A DNA stretch of 64,000 bases, from NCBI GenBank assembly GCA_030847615.1, contig JAUMIR010000014.1, positions 9,958,501 through 10,022,500 of the forward strand, written 5' to 3'. Below, piece by piece: positions 49,441 through 59,697 of the stretch. The DNA comes from Gambelia wislizenii. Its lineage: Eukaryota; Chordata; Lepidosauria; Squamata; Crotaphytidae. The stretch's first letter is position 1. Every line of letters starts with the position of its first letter. The notes beneath the pieces were generated by a model that did no database searches, was not told where the DNA came from, and saw only the letters and a program-made list of their open reading frames with translations. A program made the position numbers and the translations under genes.

Positions 49441-49845
49441 ACAAGTACAGCTACATAAAAGTCCTCAAGTCATTTTGAGCTTCTGAAGATCTCAACAGCC
49501 ACCAGGAATGATGGCAGAGAAGGCAGAAGGGCAACTGGCCAGGCCTCTGCTAACTGGGCCACCAAGGAGACCCGAGTGGGCCTGTCAGCTATGGCCTTGT
49601 CCTTGCCCTCATCACTGTCGTCCCACCAGAAGCTGCTCCAGCACCACAATCTCCTGCTGCCCCCACTGCCAGCAGGGCCCTTCCTCAGCAGGAATCCCCC
49701 AGCAAGCCCAGCACTTTGTTCAGCAGCAGCAATGGCAGCTTGGACAACTTGGTGTTGGCATGGGCATGGGGCTTGGGGATCAGAAGGAAGAGAATAGAGA
49801 AGGTGGTGATGATGTTGGGAGGAGACTTCAGCTAGAACCTGTCCA
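49441..49845. other. Unassigned, codon-like but unrecognised
   Basis: Overlapping frames on both strands (49470-49856 minus, 49508-49987 plus) reach about 130-160 codons. The plus frame runs into a CR1 end, and neither has a recognised domain, so I do not call a gene. Confidence 0.35.
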
Positions 49846-49958
49846 CAGGAAATCACGGGATGCTTTGATCATGATTTCCTGCATGGGAGGGGGTTGGACT
49901 GGATGGCCCTCGTGGTCTCTTCCAACTCTGCAATTCTATGATTCTATGATTCTATGGG
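49846..49958 (+). mobile_element. CR1 3' terminus
   Basis: GATGCTTTGATCATGATTTCCTGCATGGG to three ATTCTATG units. Confidence 0.9.
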
Positions 49959-50049
49959 CTTCTGGCAGAGGGCAACATGCCTCCTAAACCCTTTGATCAT
50001 CTAAACTAGGGACTCAGAGCTAGGCCATGAGATCTGGCAACCCTATACT

Positions 50050-50358
50050 AACAGGACTTGAGGATGGAGCAGGCTTGTTTTCTGCTGCTCCAGAGACTGG
50101 AACACGGAGCAATGGATGCAAGCTCCAGGAACAGAGATTCCACCTGAACATTAGGAGGAACTTTTTGACAGTCAGAACTGTTAGGCAGTGGAACGCACTC
50201 CCTCAGAGCATGGTGGAGTCTCCTTCCTTGGAGGTCTTTAAATAGGCTTGATGGCCATCTGTCGGGGATGCTTTGATCGTGATTTCCTGCGTGGCAGGGG
50301 GTTGGACTGGATGGCCCTCGTGGTCTCTTCCAATTCTGCACTTCTATGATTCTATGAT
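50050..50358 (+). mobile_element. CR1 LINE 3' end, younger subfamily
   Basis: GACTTGAGGATGGAGCAGGC to CTTCTATGATTCTATGAT. The frame 50027-50245 has [20 protein letters not shown], then a stop from a lost segment near 50242. Confidence 0.92.
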
Positions 50359-50654
50359 AGGATGGCAATGATTATATCAGAGGAAGGCAAAGTGTGACCC
50401 AAGAGCTGAATGCAGCTGCCCCTCCCAAAAAAAACCCTGCTTTTTCAGCCCTCAGCCATTCTAGATATCCCAACTGCCCTTCTTGGAGCAGTCTTTAATC
50501 TTTAAAATGACCCTCTCACCAGTTAAACATTTTTTAAAAATATGTTTATTGATTTTCATAAATAACCTTACAATGTAATGCTACATGCTGTAGAACATCC
50601 TATTGCATGATCATATAAAGTTATATATGATAATATATAACTGGATAATTCTAT
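50359..50654. other. Unassigned sequence
   Basis: A/T-rich toward 50540-50650; no gene is seen. Confidence 0.3.
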
Positions 50655-51085
50655 ACAACAAGCTAGAGCGTGTCCAGAGGAGGGCGACCAGGATGGTGGG
50701 TGGTCTGGAAGCCATGCCCTATGAAGAGTGGCTTAGGGAGCTGGGCATGTTTAGTCTGGAGAAGAGAAGGTTCAGAGGGGACATGAGAGCCAGGTTTAAA
50801 TATTTGAAGGGATGTCATACTGAGGATGGAGCAAGCTTGTTTTCTGATTCTCCAGAGACTAGGGCACAGAACAATGGGTTCAAACTACAGGGAAAAAAGT
50901 TTCCACCTAAACATTAGGAAGAATTTCCTGACAGCAAAAACTGTTCAGCGGTGGAATGCACTGTCTGGGAGTGTGGTGGAATTTCCTTCTTTGGAGGTTT
51001 TTAAACAGAGGCCAGATGGCCATCTGTCAGGAGGTTGGACTAGATGACCTATGTGGTCTCTTCCAACTCTATGATTCTATTATTT
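50655..51085 (+). mobile_element. CR1 LINE
   Basis: It starts ACAACAAGCTAGAGCGTGTCC. The frame 50603-50917 has [20 protein letters not shown] and AGDMRARF-like CR1 sequence. It ends CTATGATTCTATTATTTTAG. The 5' junction is with A/T-rich DNA. Confidence 0.92.
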
Positions 51086-51419
51086 TAGAATGTATTATAA
51101 TAAACAGCATAATATTAACCTCCCAAAAAAAGAGTAAAAAAATCAAAGACGACATTTATATTTTAATATGTTTCTCTATATAATCTAACTGGTAGTTTAA
51201 CTTCTGATCGAATACCTACAATAGCTAAAGCAATTAAGCATTTTAAAATACCACAAGTCAAAACCACAAGTCAATTTCTAAACACTTTCAGGTTTGGGAG
51301 GGGCTGACAGCAGTTCTTGTGCAAGGTCCCAGGGCAGAGAAGTGGTCTCTAGATCTGACGCAGTTGCTCAGCCTTGCCTTATGTAGACTGGGATTCAGTG
51401 TGGGACTTACATCTTCATA
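51086..51419. other. Unassigned sequence
   Basis: A/T-rich then mixed; no gene is seen. Confidence 0.3.
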
Positions 51420-51515
51420 AATGAACCTACATGTGTGGGAAATAGAATTAAGTAGTTTTGTAATGTCCATATTCACCTAGAGGTTGCTGTGATGTTACAA
51501 TATGTAACAAGAGTG
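51420..51515 (+). repeat. Family G repeat, partial
   Basis: AATTAAGTAGTTTTGTAATGTCCATATTCACCTAGAGG and GATGTTACAATATG match the start of 285-600. Confidence 0.55.
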
Positions 51516-51591
51516 ACCCCTCCTTCAATTTTTTATTTTAGATATAGATATAGATACAAGATCCTCTGCGAGGCTGATGGGAAAATTCAGA

Positions 51592-51670
51592 CCAGGGCTA
51601 GTGCATACTCACCCCACACATACACACCAAAGGACCAGCCATTTCAGGTCCTTCAATGTGTTTCACACCT
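51592..51670. repeat. CR1 flank shared with 15093-15172
   Basis: CTAGTGCATACTCACCCCAC, GGACCAGCCATTTCAGG and AATGTGTTTCACACCTCA are the reverse complement of 15093-15172. Confidence 0.8.
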
Positions 51671-52679
51671 CATAGAATCATAGAATCATAGAATTGCAGA
51701 GTTGGAAGAGACCACGAGGGCCATCCAGTCCAACCCCCCTGCCATGCAGGAAATCTTGATCAAAGCATCCCTGACAGATGGCCATCCAGCCTCTGTTTAA
51801 AGACCTCCAAGGAAGGAGACCCCACCACGCTCCGAGGGAGTGTGTTCCACTGCCGAACAGCTCTGACTGTCAGAAAGTTCCTCCTAATGTTCAGGTGGAA
51901 TCTCTGTTCCTGGAGCTTGCATCCATTGCTCCGTGTTCCAGTCTCTGGAGCAGCAGAAAACAAGTCTGCTCCATCCTCAACGTGACACCCCTTCAAATAC
52001 TTAAACAGGGCTATCATATCGCCTCTTAACTGTCTTTTTTCCAGGCTAAACATACCCAGCTCCCTAAGTCTTTCCTCATAAGGCATCGTTTCCAGACCTT
52101 TCACCATTTTAGTCGCCCTTCTCTGGACACGCTCCAATTTGTCAATATCCTTTTTGAATTGTGGTGCTCAGAACTGGACACAGTATTCCAGGCGAGGCCT
52201 GACTAAGGAAGAATAGAGTGGCACTATTACTTCCCTTGATCTGGACACTATACTTCTATTGATGCAGCCCAAAATCGCATTGGCCTTTTTAGCTGCCGCA
52301 TCACACTGTTGACTCATGTTCAACTTGTGGTCTACTAGGACTCCTAGATCCCTTTCACACGTAGTCTCATTCAGCCAGGTGCCCCCCATCCTATATCTAT
52401 GCATTTCATTTTTTCGCCCTAAGTGCAATACTTTACATTTCTCCGTATTGAATTTCATTTTGTTAGCTTTGGCCCAGCTCTCCAGTCTATCCAGGTCATT
52501 TTGAATTTTGATCCTGTCCTCTAGGGTATTAGCTACTCCCCCTAATTTGGTGTCATCTGCAAATTTGATAAGTATGCCCCTAATTCCCTCATCCAAGTCA
52601 TTGATAAAGATGTTGAATAGCACTGGGCCCAGGACAGAACCCTGTGGCACCCCACTGGTCACATCTTTCCAAGACGTAA
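51671..52679 (-). mobile_element. CR1 LINE, younger subfamily, ~1 kb
   Basis: It starts with three CATAGAAT units and ends at the right near CATCTTTCCAAGACG. The reverse strand covers the RT catalytic box to the ORF2 end. Confidence 0.94.
51760..52662 (-). pseudogene. CR1 ORF2 C-terminal half, one stop
   Basis: Frame 52168-52662 has [20 protein letters not shown], the catalytic FADDTKLGG and [19 protein letters not shown]. Near [12 protein letters not shown] it reads into a stop where other copies read WAPQF (TGG changed to TGA in the reverse strand). The protein resumes in frame 51760-52137, [20 protein letters not shown] to HLSGML. It is the least damaged RT remnant here, missing the endonuclease and N-terminal RT. 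Confidence 0.88.
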
Positions 52680-53160
52680 AGGTAAAGGTGAAGCAGAACT
52701 TCTTTGAAGTTTGCTATAATAATGACATGTTTTCCTGAGAAGGTGCCAGGAGAAAGCATCCTTTTGAACATTTCAAAAGTTAGATGGAAATCTCATTGTT
52801 GTCTGAGGACTAGTTTCCTTATTTCTCCATATGCATCCCAAAGAGAGAGTGGTCTGTCATCCATCAGTTTGAAAAATGGTCCTTTTCCTATAGTGCTAGT
52901 TTATCCAGAGTTTCCTGTGCTGTAATGTTGGGAATCTTCCAATAACAATTCCTTTCCTCCCTAATTTGCCCCTTCAAAGGAGATTTTGCATATAAATACA
53001 CCCCAAAATCTACCCTCAGCAGGCTTGATCCCCACTTCCTTCCTGTCTCCAGGTCAGTTGGTTCTTTTTCTCCCCCCTTCCCCTCCTTTCTCTCTTTTCC
53101 CTTCTGAATCTCTCCCTGTCTGCCTGACAAAGGCTCCTTCCTTCCCGCTTAATCTCTCTC
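52680..53160. other. Unassigned sequence
   Basis: 52680-52960 has repeated GAAGGTGCCAGGAGAAAGC-type sequence that I do not recognise. 53060-53160 is pyrimidine-rich. No gene is seen. Confidence 0.35.
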
Positions 53161-53478
53161 TGTGCCAGACAAAAGGCATCCATTGTGCATTGGTAGCCAG
53201 TGGTGTGACTGACGTGCCACAGTCCCAATGTGCATCGGGACACTCTCAATGCACATCCAGGCACTGGCTAGGAAGTGTTGGAGCAAAACAGGAGATCCTA
53301 CTGCACATCAGAAGCATCCAGTGAGCCCGAGAAGTCCCCACTGTGTAGTAGAAGTGCCCAAACCCCCAGGAACATTGTGTGCTTTGCAGGTCTCTCATCC
53401 CGTTGGCTCAGGAACACAGATGGAGCACCCCTCCCAAAATTCATGCTGTCCAATGTGCATCAGAAGTTCGTGATGTGC

Positions 53479-53516
53479 ATCATAGAATCATAGAGTTGGA
53501 AGAGACCACAAGGGAG
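53479..53516 (-). mobile_element. CR1 3' terminus stub
   Basis: CATAGAATCATAGAGTTGGAAGAGACCACAAGGG, about 38 bp. Confidence 0.85.
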
Positions 53517-53627
53517 TGATCAAAAATGCCCGATGCTCAGCAGAAGCACCTAATGCTCATCAAAGGCACCTAAAGCAAAGCAAAGCACTTTTGAGGGTAT
53601 CTAGATGTACATCTTCCACAACTCACT

Positions 53628-53684
53628 GTGCTTGCTTTGACAGCACATATACTAAAATTGGAACAATACAGCAAAGATTAACAC
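53628..53684 (+). pseudogene. U6 snRNA pseudogene fragment (5' part)
   Basis: GTGCTTGCTTTGACAGCACA followed by TATACTAAAATTGGAAC and AATACAGCAAAGATTAACAC matches the first 55 or so bases of vertebrate U6 snRNA, which spliceosomes use as a core RNA. The differences are mainly C-to-T or G-to-A. The remainder of U6, including the 3' stem, is absent; family G tail sequence follows directly. There is no U6 promoter element that I can identify upstream, so it is a retroposed or fused fragment, not a gene. Confidence 0.88.
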
Positions 53685-53785
53685 AATTCACGAACAAGGT
53701 TCCGTTGTAGTTCTGCAATTTAGCTATGGATTCATAAAGTTACGAAACGTAGACCACGATGCAGAATCTCAGCCCTTATTAGCCG

Positions 53786-54672
53786 TGTGCATAAATGTGC
53801 CTTTTGGCCTGTAATGCGTGCGGCAGTTTTGAAGGCTGAGCTGCCTGCTCTCCAGATTTCCCTGCTCAGACATCTATCTGCTCTCTTCCTCTGCCCTCCT
53901 TCCCTCCATGAAGGCCAGGCCGCCCGTGCTGTGCAGCCTACGGCTGGCAGGTGCCTTGATTGACAGCAGCATCTTCAGCAGTGGCGGGAGGAAGGGATGG
54001 CGTGGAGGTCTGTCATCATTCACCACCGCCCTACAGAATACTCCCCATCGGCCTTGTAATGAGACCAGCCATTAAGGGCTCAACCCCCGACAGCCCAGGC
54101 AGCTATCTCATCAGAGTCCTTGCTGGGCAATTGACTAGTCCCCAGACAGGGTCTCTTGACCCCGTGACAGATTCCAGAGACCTGGGGTTCAACAGGCTGT
54201 TGGGTAACTTTTATCCAAAGCCATGAAGGCAGGGGTGGAGGACGCAGAGAGAGAAAAATCTGGTTCCAAACACCAGGCTACTAAAAGCCACCATCCCAAA
54301 TCCACCTGTGCCACTGTTTAAGCATGGCCATTTTTTCTCCAGAAATCCTAGCACCTCGAGCTAAGTGTGTCTGAGGTTGTGCAGAGTGCTTCATTTCTCC
54401 TGAAGGAAGTGGAGGTGTGTGTTTGTTTCATAGAATCATAAAATCAAACCCCGTGGCCATGTTTGTCATTTCTGTGGAATAGTGATGTGCACGCACAATT
54501 TTAACAGTGGCCTGAATCGAGTTGTTAGTCTCGATCTGAGTAGGCCTGTTGAATCAGTGGGATGGGCTTAAGTGTTGATATACCAAGCAGCCTTTGAGTC
54601 AGTGACTCTAGCTTTGGCTAGCAGTTGTTCACTCATGTCTCACACATGAATACACTCTTTCCTCCAGGGAGT
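53786..54672. other. Mostly unique; possible conserved non-coding stretch
   Basis: 53800-54250 is GC-rich and not obviously repetitive. A stub ATAGAATCATAAAATCAAACCCC near 54430 looks like a worn CR1 end. No exon is identified. Confidence 0.4.
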
Positions 54673-54684
54673 TCAAGCTAGTGT

Positions 54685-55092
54685 CTCTCTCTCTCTGGCT
54701 TTTCTTCGCAAACAAAGATTCAGGAAGGACTCATCCCACACTTTCTGCAAGCGCGCTGATGACTGAAAAGGCCAATCTGAGATAAACAAGTCTGGTTGCA
54801 GAAAACACAGCAGAAGGTCTCCTTGGGTGATGTTTCCGGGTTGTGATTCTTTCTGCGTTGTCGTTTCTCTTCAAGACTTGTTCAGCGTGAGTTCTCAAAT
54901 AAGGCTGCAGCATTGTGGATAGTGCGTCTCCATGCCTCACAATGTGAGGCCAGGGCAGACCATTGTTGGTGATCAATTTGGCTAAGCCTGAAATGTTGTT
55001 TCAGGGAGTCCTTGTATCGCTTTTTTGGAGTGCCCCTCTTACGCTGACCAGTGGTGAGTTCACCATAGAGTACTATTTTTGGGAGGTGATGG
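54685..55092 (-). mobile_element. RTE-like LINE with clean target duplication
   Basis: The 12-bp TCAAGCTAGTGT lies at 54673-54684 and 55093-55104. The (TC)n tail starts directly after the left repeat, followed by GGCTTTTCTTCGCAAACAAAG. The element is 5'-truncated at GGGAGGTGATGG. It is 408 bp and shows the family's exact 3' end. Confidence 0.94.
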
Positions 55093-55249
55093 TCAAGCTA
55101 GTGTACACTGGGGTTATCCCACTGGGTCACCAAAACAATCCTGTGAAGTCAGTTAGACTAAGAGAGGGGGGGGCGGGACTTATGGCTGATTAAGCCATAC
55201 CTCCCCAGTTCAAATTCATTATTTTAATAGGGTTCACTGTTATCCACTG

Positions 55250-55592
55250 GATGGCCATCTGTTGGAAGAGACCACAAGGGCCATCCAGTCTAACCCCCTG
55301 CCACGCAGGAAATCACGATCAAAGCATCCCCGACAGATGGCCATCCAGCCTGTTTAAAGACCTCCAAGGAAGGAGACCCCACCACGCTCCGAGGGAGTGC
55401 GTTCCACTGCCGAACAGTGTCTTAGTGTCAAAAAGTTCCTCCAAATGTTGAGGTGGAATCTCTGTTCCTGGAGCTTGCACCCATTGCTCCGTGTTCCAGT
55501 CTCTGGAGCAGCAGAAAACAAGCCTGCTCCATCCTCAACGTGACACCCCTTCAAATAATTAAACAGGGCTATCATATCGCCTCTTAACCAAT
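55250..55592 (-). mobile_element. CR1 LINE with aberrant 3' junction
   Basis: It lacks the ATTCTATG repeat. TGGATGGCCATCTG, a sense-strand CR1 phrase, joins directly to TTGGAAGAGACCACAAGGGCC in antisense. It reads to CATATCGCCTCTTAACC. The sense phrase beside the antisense body suggests an inverted junction. Confidence 0.85.
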
Positions 55593-55964
55593 AAGGTAAT
55601 AATTAACCAATAAGATAATAATTAACCAATAAGGATAGTCTTATTGAGGACTATCCTTGTGGGACAATTAGAGAGCATGTTTTAAAAAAAATCCGGCAGA
55701 CCTCAAATGCTCACTCAAAGTTCGCCCTAATGTCTGAATGTGGAGAGAAGGAAATAAAGAATCCTAGAATGTGAGAATGGGAAGGGATGTTGGAAGTAGT
55801 TCAGCCCAGCCCTCTGGTCAGTGGAGGAATCTTGCAGAATGATACCTTCTTTGAGAGATGGGTGTCTGGCTTTTGCTCCTATGAAGGAGAGCTACTCGTA
55901 TCAGGCAGCACAATAGAGAGAGAACTGAACAGTGAATTCATTCAGTGGACTTCACTGAATGGCA
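55593..55964. other. Unassigned; short tandem AACCAATAAG
   Basis: AATTAACCAATAAG repeats three times at about 55588-55635, next to the CR1 5' junction. The rest is unique. Confidence 0.45.
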
Positions 55965-56026
55965 GGGGGTTGGACTGGATGGCCCTCGTGGTCTCTTCCA
56001 ACTCTACAATTCTATGATTCTATGAT
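55965..56026 (+). mobile_element. CR1 3' terminus
   Basis: GGCAGGGGGTTGGACTGGATGG to two ATTCTATG units. Confidence 0.88.
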
Positions 56027-56309
56027 ACGTTTGATTTGAATTCCCGTCTCCTGAATCCAAAACCCAAACTCTATCCCCTCGTGGATTTTCAAAATGGCTT
56101 TTTTCCTTGCTGGTATTAGAATAATTTCCTCAGTATCTCAAGCACTGAGAGAGTAGGGATGGAAAGAATATGCATTTTTATTCATTTTCCCACACCAAAA
56201 CAGGATTTCCCTACAGTAATGAAAGCCTGTTGGGAAGAACAGTGTGGTTGTAAGATTTCTTCAGTTTCTCCTAGTACTCACACTTAGCAAAGTGTTCTGG
56301 GAAATTAAG
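56027..56309. other. Unassigned sequence
   Basis: No gene or known repeat is recognised. Confidence 0.3.
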
Positions 56310-56321
56310 CAGTGTACAATG

Positions 56322-56548
56322 GATTTTCCTTGGGTTTTTTTCTGGGCTGTGAGGCTATGTTCTGGAGTAGTTTCTTTCTGATGTTTCACCTGCATCTGTG
56401 GCTGGCATCTTCAGAGAATTTCTCTGAAGATGCCAGCCACAGATGCAGGCAAAACATCAGAAAGAAACTATTCCAGAACATGGCCTCACAGCCCAGAAAA
56501 AAACCAAGGAAAATCTATGGATGCCGGCCGTGAAAGCCTTTGATTTCA
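56322..56548. mobile_element. Long hairpin element with 12-bp target duplication
   Basis: CAGTGTACAATG is repeated at 56310-56321 and 56549-56560. Inside, the arms 56322-56417 and 56421-56516 are near-perfect inverted copies (GGCATCTTCAGAGA / TCTCTGAAGATGCC at the centre, 3-base loop). The right end adds ATGGATGCCGGCCGTGAAAGCC, absent from the left arm. A 12-bp duplication fits LINE-type insertion more than most DNA transposons. Confidence 0.85.
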
Positions 56549-56560
56549 CAGTGTACAATG

Positions 56561-57361
56561 CATTGGGGGTTTTGTGAAATATATATATATATTCAGGATA
56601 GAAAACTTGGGTGCTTTTTTTTTTTTTTTTTACAATATGTACTGTTTTTTCTGCATAAATCACAGAATGGAATCCTATTGGTTAGTCTCAATTAAAGTAG
56701 TCCTACTGAATCAATTGTTCAATGATGACTCCACATGTAGTAAGCCCCATTGATTTCATAGGATTGGGGCCATTTTCTTGTGCAGAAAAATCACAGTATT
56801 GCACATGCCAGGTGCAAATACTGAGGGATTACTGTGCAGAAGTCTCCATCTCTCCCCTCCCTTCATGGAGAGAAAACTACAAGAATTATTCATCTTTGCA
56901 TGTGAAGATTATATAGGCAAAGATTTACCTGCCTAGCCAAAAGACTGCCCTCTGTAGTTGGGGATTTGGGGATATGTTGTAGGCCACTAGGCCTGATAGC
57001 CACCACCCCATAGCCCTGTGGCAGTTAGAAGCACATCTCAAAATGAATGGCCCTATAGCCAGATGCATAATAATTGCATTATCCACAGGGCCTCATTAGA
57101 TCTCAGCTATAAAGTAATAATTCTGTGCCTGGCTATAGGGTCATAACCAGATGGTTCTCTGATCCCCACTGCTCCCCACCAGCCATGGAATGGCTATTGG
57201 GAATGGGGGCTGCAGAAGCTAAACAGTGAGTCTGGTTGGTGTCAAGAGAAGATTTGTAGAGTTGTTCCTCATGTGGAACTATTAGGCTACATTATGCCCT
57301 ATACAGCATTGCAGCCATCAAATGTATCAGACAAATGCCTACATAGAAATACATTTTCTGT
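56561..57361. other. Mostly unassigned
   Basis: A TA run near 56580-56591 and a poly-T near 56615-56632. 56990-57340 shares loose blocks with 27800-28090. No gene is seen. Confidence 0.35.
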
Positions 57362-57487
57362 CGAGGTCTTTAAACAGAGGCTGGATGGCCATCTGTCAGG
57401 GATGCTTTGATTGTTTATTCCTGCATGGCAGGGGGTTGGACTGCATGGCCCTTGTGGTCTCTTCCAACTCTACAATTCTATGATTCA
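57362..57487 (+). mobile_element. CR1 3' end
   Basis: CGAGGTCTTTAAACAGAGGC to CAATTCTATGATTC. Confidence 0.9.
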
Positions 57488-57539
57488 CCCAGTTGCAAGA
57501 AAATCCAGGTTTGAAGGTAAAGTTTAGCATGGCCTTTCA

Positions 57540-57975
57540 TTGCAGTGTGATGTAGGGGTTAGAGTGCTGGGTTGGGACTAAGGACATTCAGGTTCAGGCT
57601 TCGTATTGAACTGTGAACCTTGCAGGGTGACCACAGATTAATTAAACTCAGCCCGGCTTAGCTCATAGTGTTTGTGAAGATAAAATGAGAAAGCTTTTAA
57701 AAAGCCATACAGTTGTCCCTTCCTATTCCCTGGGGTTTGGTTCCAAGACCCCCTGTTGATACTCAAGTCCCATTATATGCAATGGCACAGCAAAATGGTG
57801 CCCCTTGTATAAGATGGCAAAATCAAGGTTTGCTTTTTGGATTATCATTTTTTAAAGAATATTTTCAAGCTGTGAATACTTAAATCCATGGATACGAAAT
57901 TTATGGATACAGAGGGACAACTGTATATGCTGCCTTGAGCACATTGGAAGAAAGGCAGGATATGAGTGTAACTAA
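57540..57975 (+). mobile_element. Older tRNA-type SINE split by a Tigger-like MITE
   Basis: The head GTGTGATGTAGGGGTTAGAGTGC and box B-like TTCAGGTTCAGGC lead to GTGTTTGTGAAGATAAAATGAGAAAGC. The insert follows, then the tail TGCTGCCTTGAGCACATTGGAAGAAAGGCAGGATATGAG. This SINE type has a different tail from the Bov-B-tailed family. Confidence 0.8.
57710..57923. mobile_element. Tigger-like MITE, subfamily B, nested in SINE
   Basis: CAGTTGTCCCTTCCTATTCCC and GGATACAGAGGGACAACTG, flanked by TA at 57708-57709 and 57924-57925. It is 214 bp. Confidence 0.9.
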
Positions 57976-58223
57976 CAATGAAATGAAAGGCAAACGTATT
58001 GTGAGTCCAGCTTTCTCACCTGTTGATCCAGAAGCCATCACTAGTCAGCAGAACCAGTGATGCTATCGCATCAAGATGGTAATTCCATGCTGGGATTTAC
58101 AGTGAAATTTCATGAGAGCAATCCAAGGTGCTGAACCTAGCTTTTGACAGGGATTCAGCACCATGAACAGCTCCCCCTCCAAAAACTCTATAAAACTAGT
58201 ATTTGTTGTTGTCATGTATCTTT
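57976..58223. other. Unassigned sequence
   Basis: No gene or known repeat is recognised. Confidence 0.3.
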
Positions 58224-59270
58224 ATAGAATCATAGAGTTGGAAGAGACCACAAGGGCCATGCAGTCCAACCCCCTGCCATGCAGGAATACACAATCAAAG
58301 CATTCCCGACAGATGGCCATCCAGCCTCTGCTTAAAAACCTCCAAAGAAGGAGACTCCACCACACTATGTGGCAGTGTATTCCACTTCCAAACAGCTCTT
58401 ACTGTTAGGAAATTCTTCCTAATGTTTAGGTGGAATCTCATTTCCTGTAGTTTGAACCCATTGCTCCGTGTCCTAGTCTCTGGAGCAGCAGAAACCAAGC
58501 TTGCTCCATCCTCAATATGACATCCCTTCAAATATTTAAACATGGCTATCATGTCCCCTCTTAATCTTCTCTTCTCCAGACTAAACATGCCCAGCTCCCT
58601 AAGCCACTCTTCATAGTGTATATGGCTTCCAGACCTCCCCACCATCTTGATCGCCCTCCTCTGGACACATTCCAGCTTGTCCATATCTTTCTGGAATTGT
58701 GGTTCCCAGAACTGGACACAGTACTCCAGGGGAGGTCTGACCAAAGCAGAATAGAGTGGCACTATTACTTCTCTTGATCTAGACACTATTGTCATGCTCA
58801 TCCCTGGATTCTGGGTATTAGAGTAGACTCCGTGGAAGACCCTGACATGAGTTTAGTAATAGGCCTGACATGAGTTTGGTTCCTGGCCTGCTTTCCCTGC
58901 CTGGGCCTCTCTATCTCTGGACGGCAGCCAGCCTGCCTTTTGGGTCTGGGAATGCTGTTCCCTGGGCAGCTTCAAGGTCACAGCACCTGGAGGTGGCTGC
59001 CCTCCTACAGCCCTCCCCACATACCATTCTCCTGCTGTAAGGGTTTATCTGGAGGCTGTACTAGGTTGTGTTTAGTTCTGGCTTTGCCTATGTTACTGAC
59101 CCATTTTTCCTTGCTGAATAAAGAAATCTTATTGAGTAAATGCAAACGTGTGTCTGATACATCACAACTCTACTCCTATTAATGCAGCCTAGAATCGCAT
59201 TGGCTTTTTTAGCTGCTGCATCACACTGCTGACTCATGTTCAGCTAACATGACATGACTGCTGATTCATG
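58224..59270 (-). mobile_element. CR1 LINE split by a solo LTR
   Basis: It starts TATAGAATCATAGAGTTGG. The reverse frame 58295-58801 (168 codons) has [20 protein letters not shown] and [20 protein letters not shown]. After the LTR it resumes TCCTATTAATGCAGCCTAGAATCGC to TGACTCATGTTC near 59240. Confidence 0.92.
58790..59166 (+). mobile_element. Solo LTR, family 1
   Basis: It starts TGTCATGCTCATCCCTGG and ends TGTCTGATACATCACA. Flanks ACTAT (58785-58789) and ACTCT (59167-59171) differ at one base. GAATAAAGAAATCTTATTG near the 3' end is the poly(A) signal region. It is 377 bp and homologous to 25536-25882. No internal coding region remains, as expected after LTR-LTR recombination. Confidence 0.87.
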
Positions 59271-59271
59271 T

Positions 59272-59440
59272 TCAAGTTGACTCTGACTGATAGCAGCCCT
59301 GTCCTAGGGTTTTCTTGGCAAGATTTACTCAGAGGAGGTTTACCATTGCCTTCCTCTTAGGATGAGAGAGTGTAACTTCCCCAAGGTCACCCAGTGGGTT
59401 TCCATTGCTGAGCAGAGATTCGAACACTGGTCTTCCAGTA
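59272..59440 (-). mobile_element. tRNA-headed SINE
   Basis: GGTTTTCTTGGCAAGATTTACTCAGAGGAGG, GATGAGAGAGTGTAACTTCCCC and GCAGAGATTCGAACACTGG (box B region in reverse). Both ends are trimmed by CR1 sequence. Confidence 0.82.
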
Positions 59441-59697
59441 TCCTGGTAAAGAGAAGACTGAGGGGTGGCATGACAGCATTGTTTAAATATCTAAAGGATT
59501 GTCTCAGAGAGGACAGGCAGGTTTGTTCTCTGCTACCCCAGAGGGTAGGGCCAGATCTAATGGTTCTAAGTGACAGGAGGCTAGATTTCTAATTGAACAT
59601 TAGAAAGAAATTCTTGACGGTAGGAGCAGTTGGACAAAGAAATGAATGACCTATCATTACCTATCAATGAATTATCATTGATAATTACCTATTATCA

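Larger units (their letters stand above)
53165..53785 (+). repeat. Family G repeat containing a U6 fragment
   Basis: CATCCATTGTGCATTGGTAGCCAGTGG and CCAGGCACTGGCTAGGAAGTG are family G blocks. An irregular GCATCAGAAG-type array follows, then a stub CR1 end at 53479-53516, the U6-like fragment at 53628-53684, and the family G tail TTAGCTATGGATTCATAAAG...GAATCTCAGCC. Confidence 0.55.

Noticed and set aside
49470..49987. Overlapping frames of about 130-160 codons
   Set aside because: One runs into a CR1 end, and the antiparallel pairing of frames fits chance in moderately GC-rich DNA.
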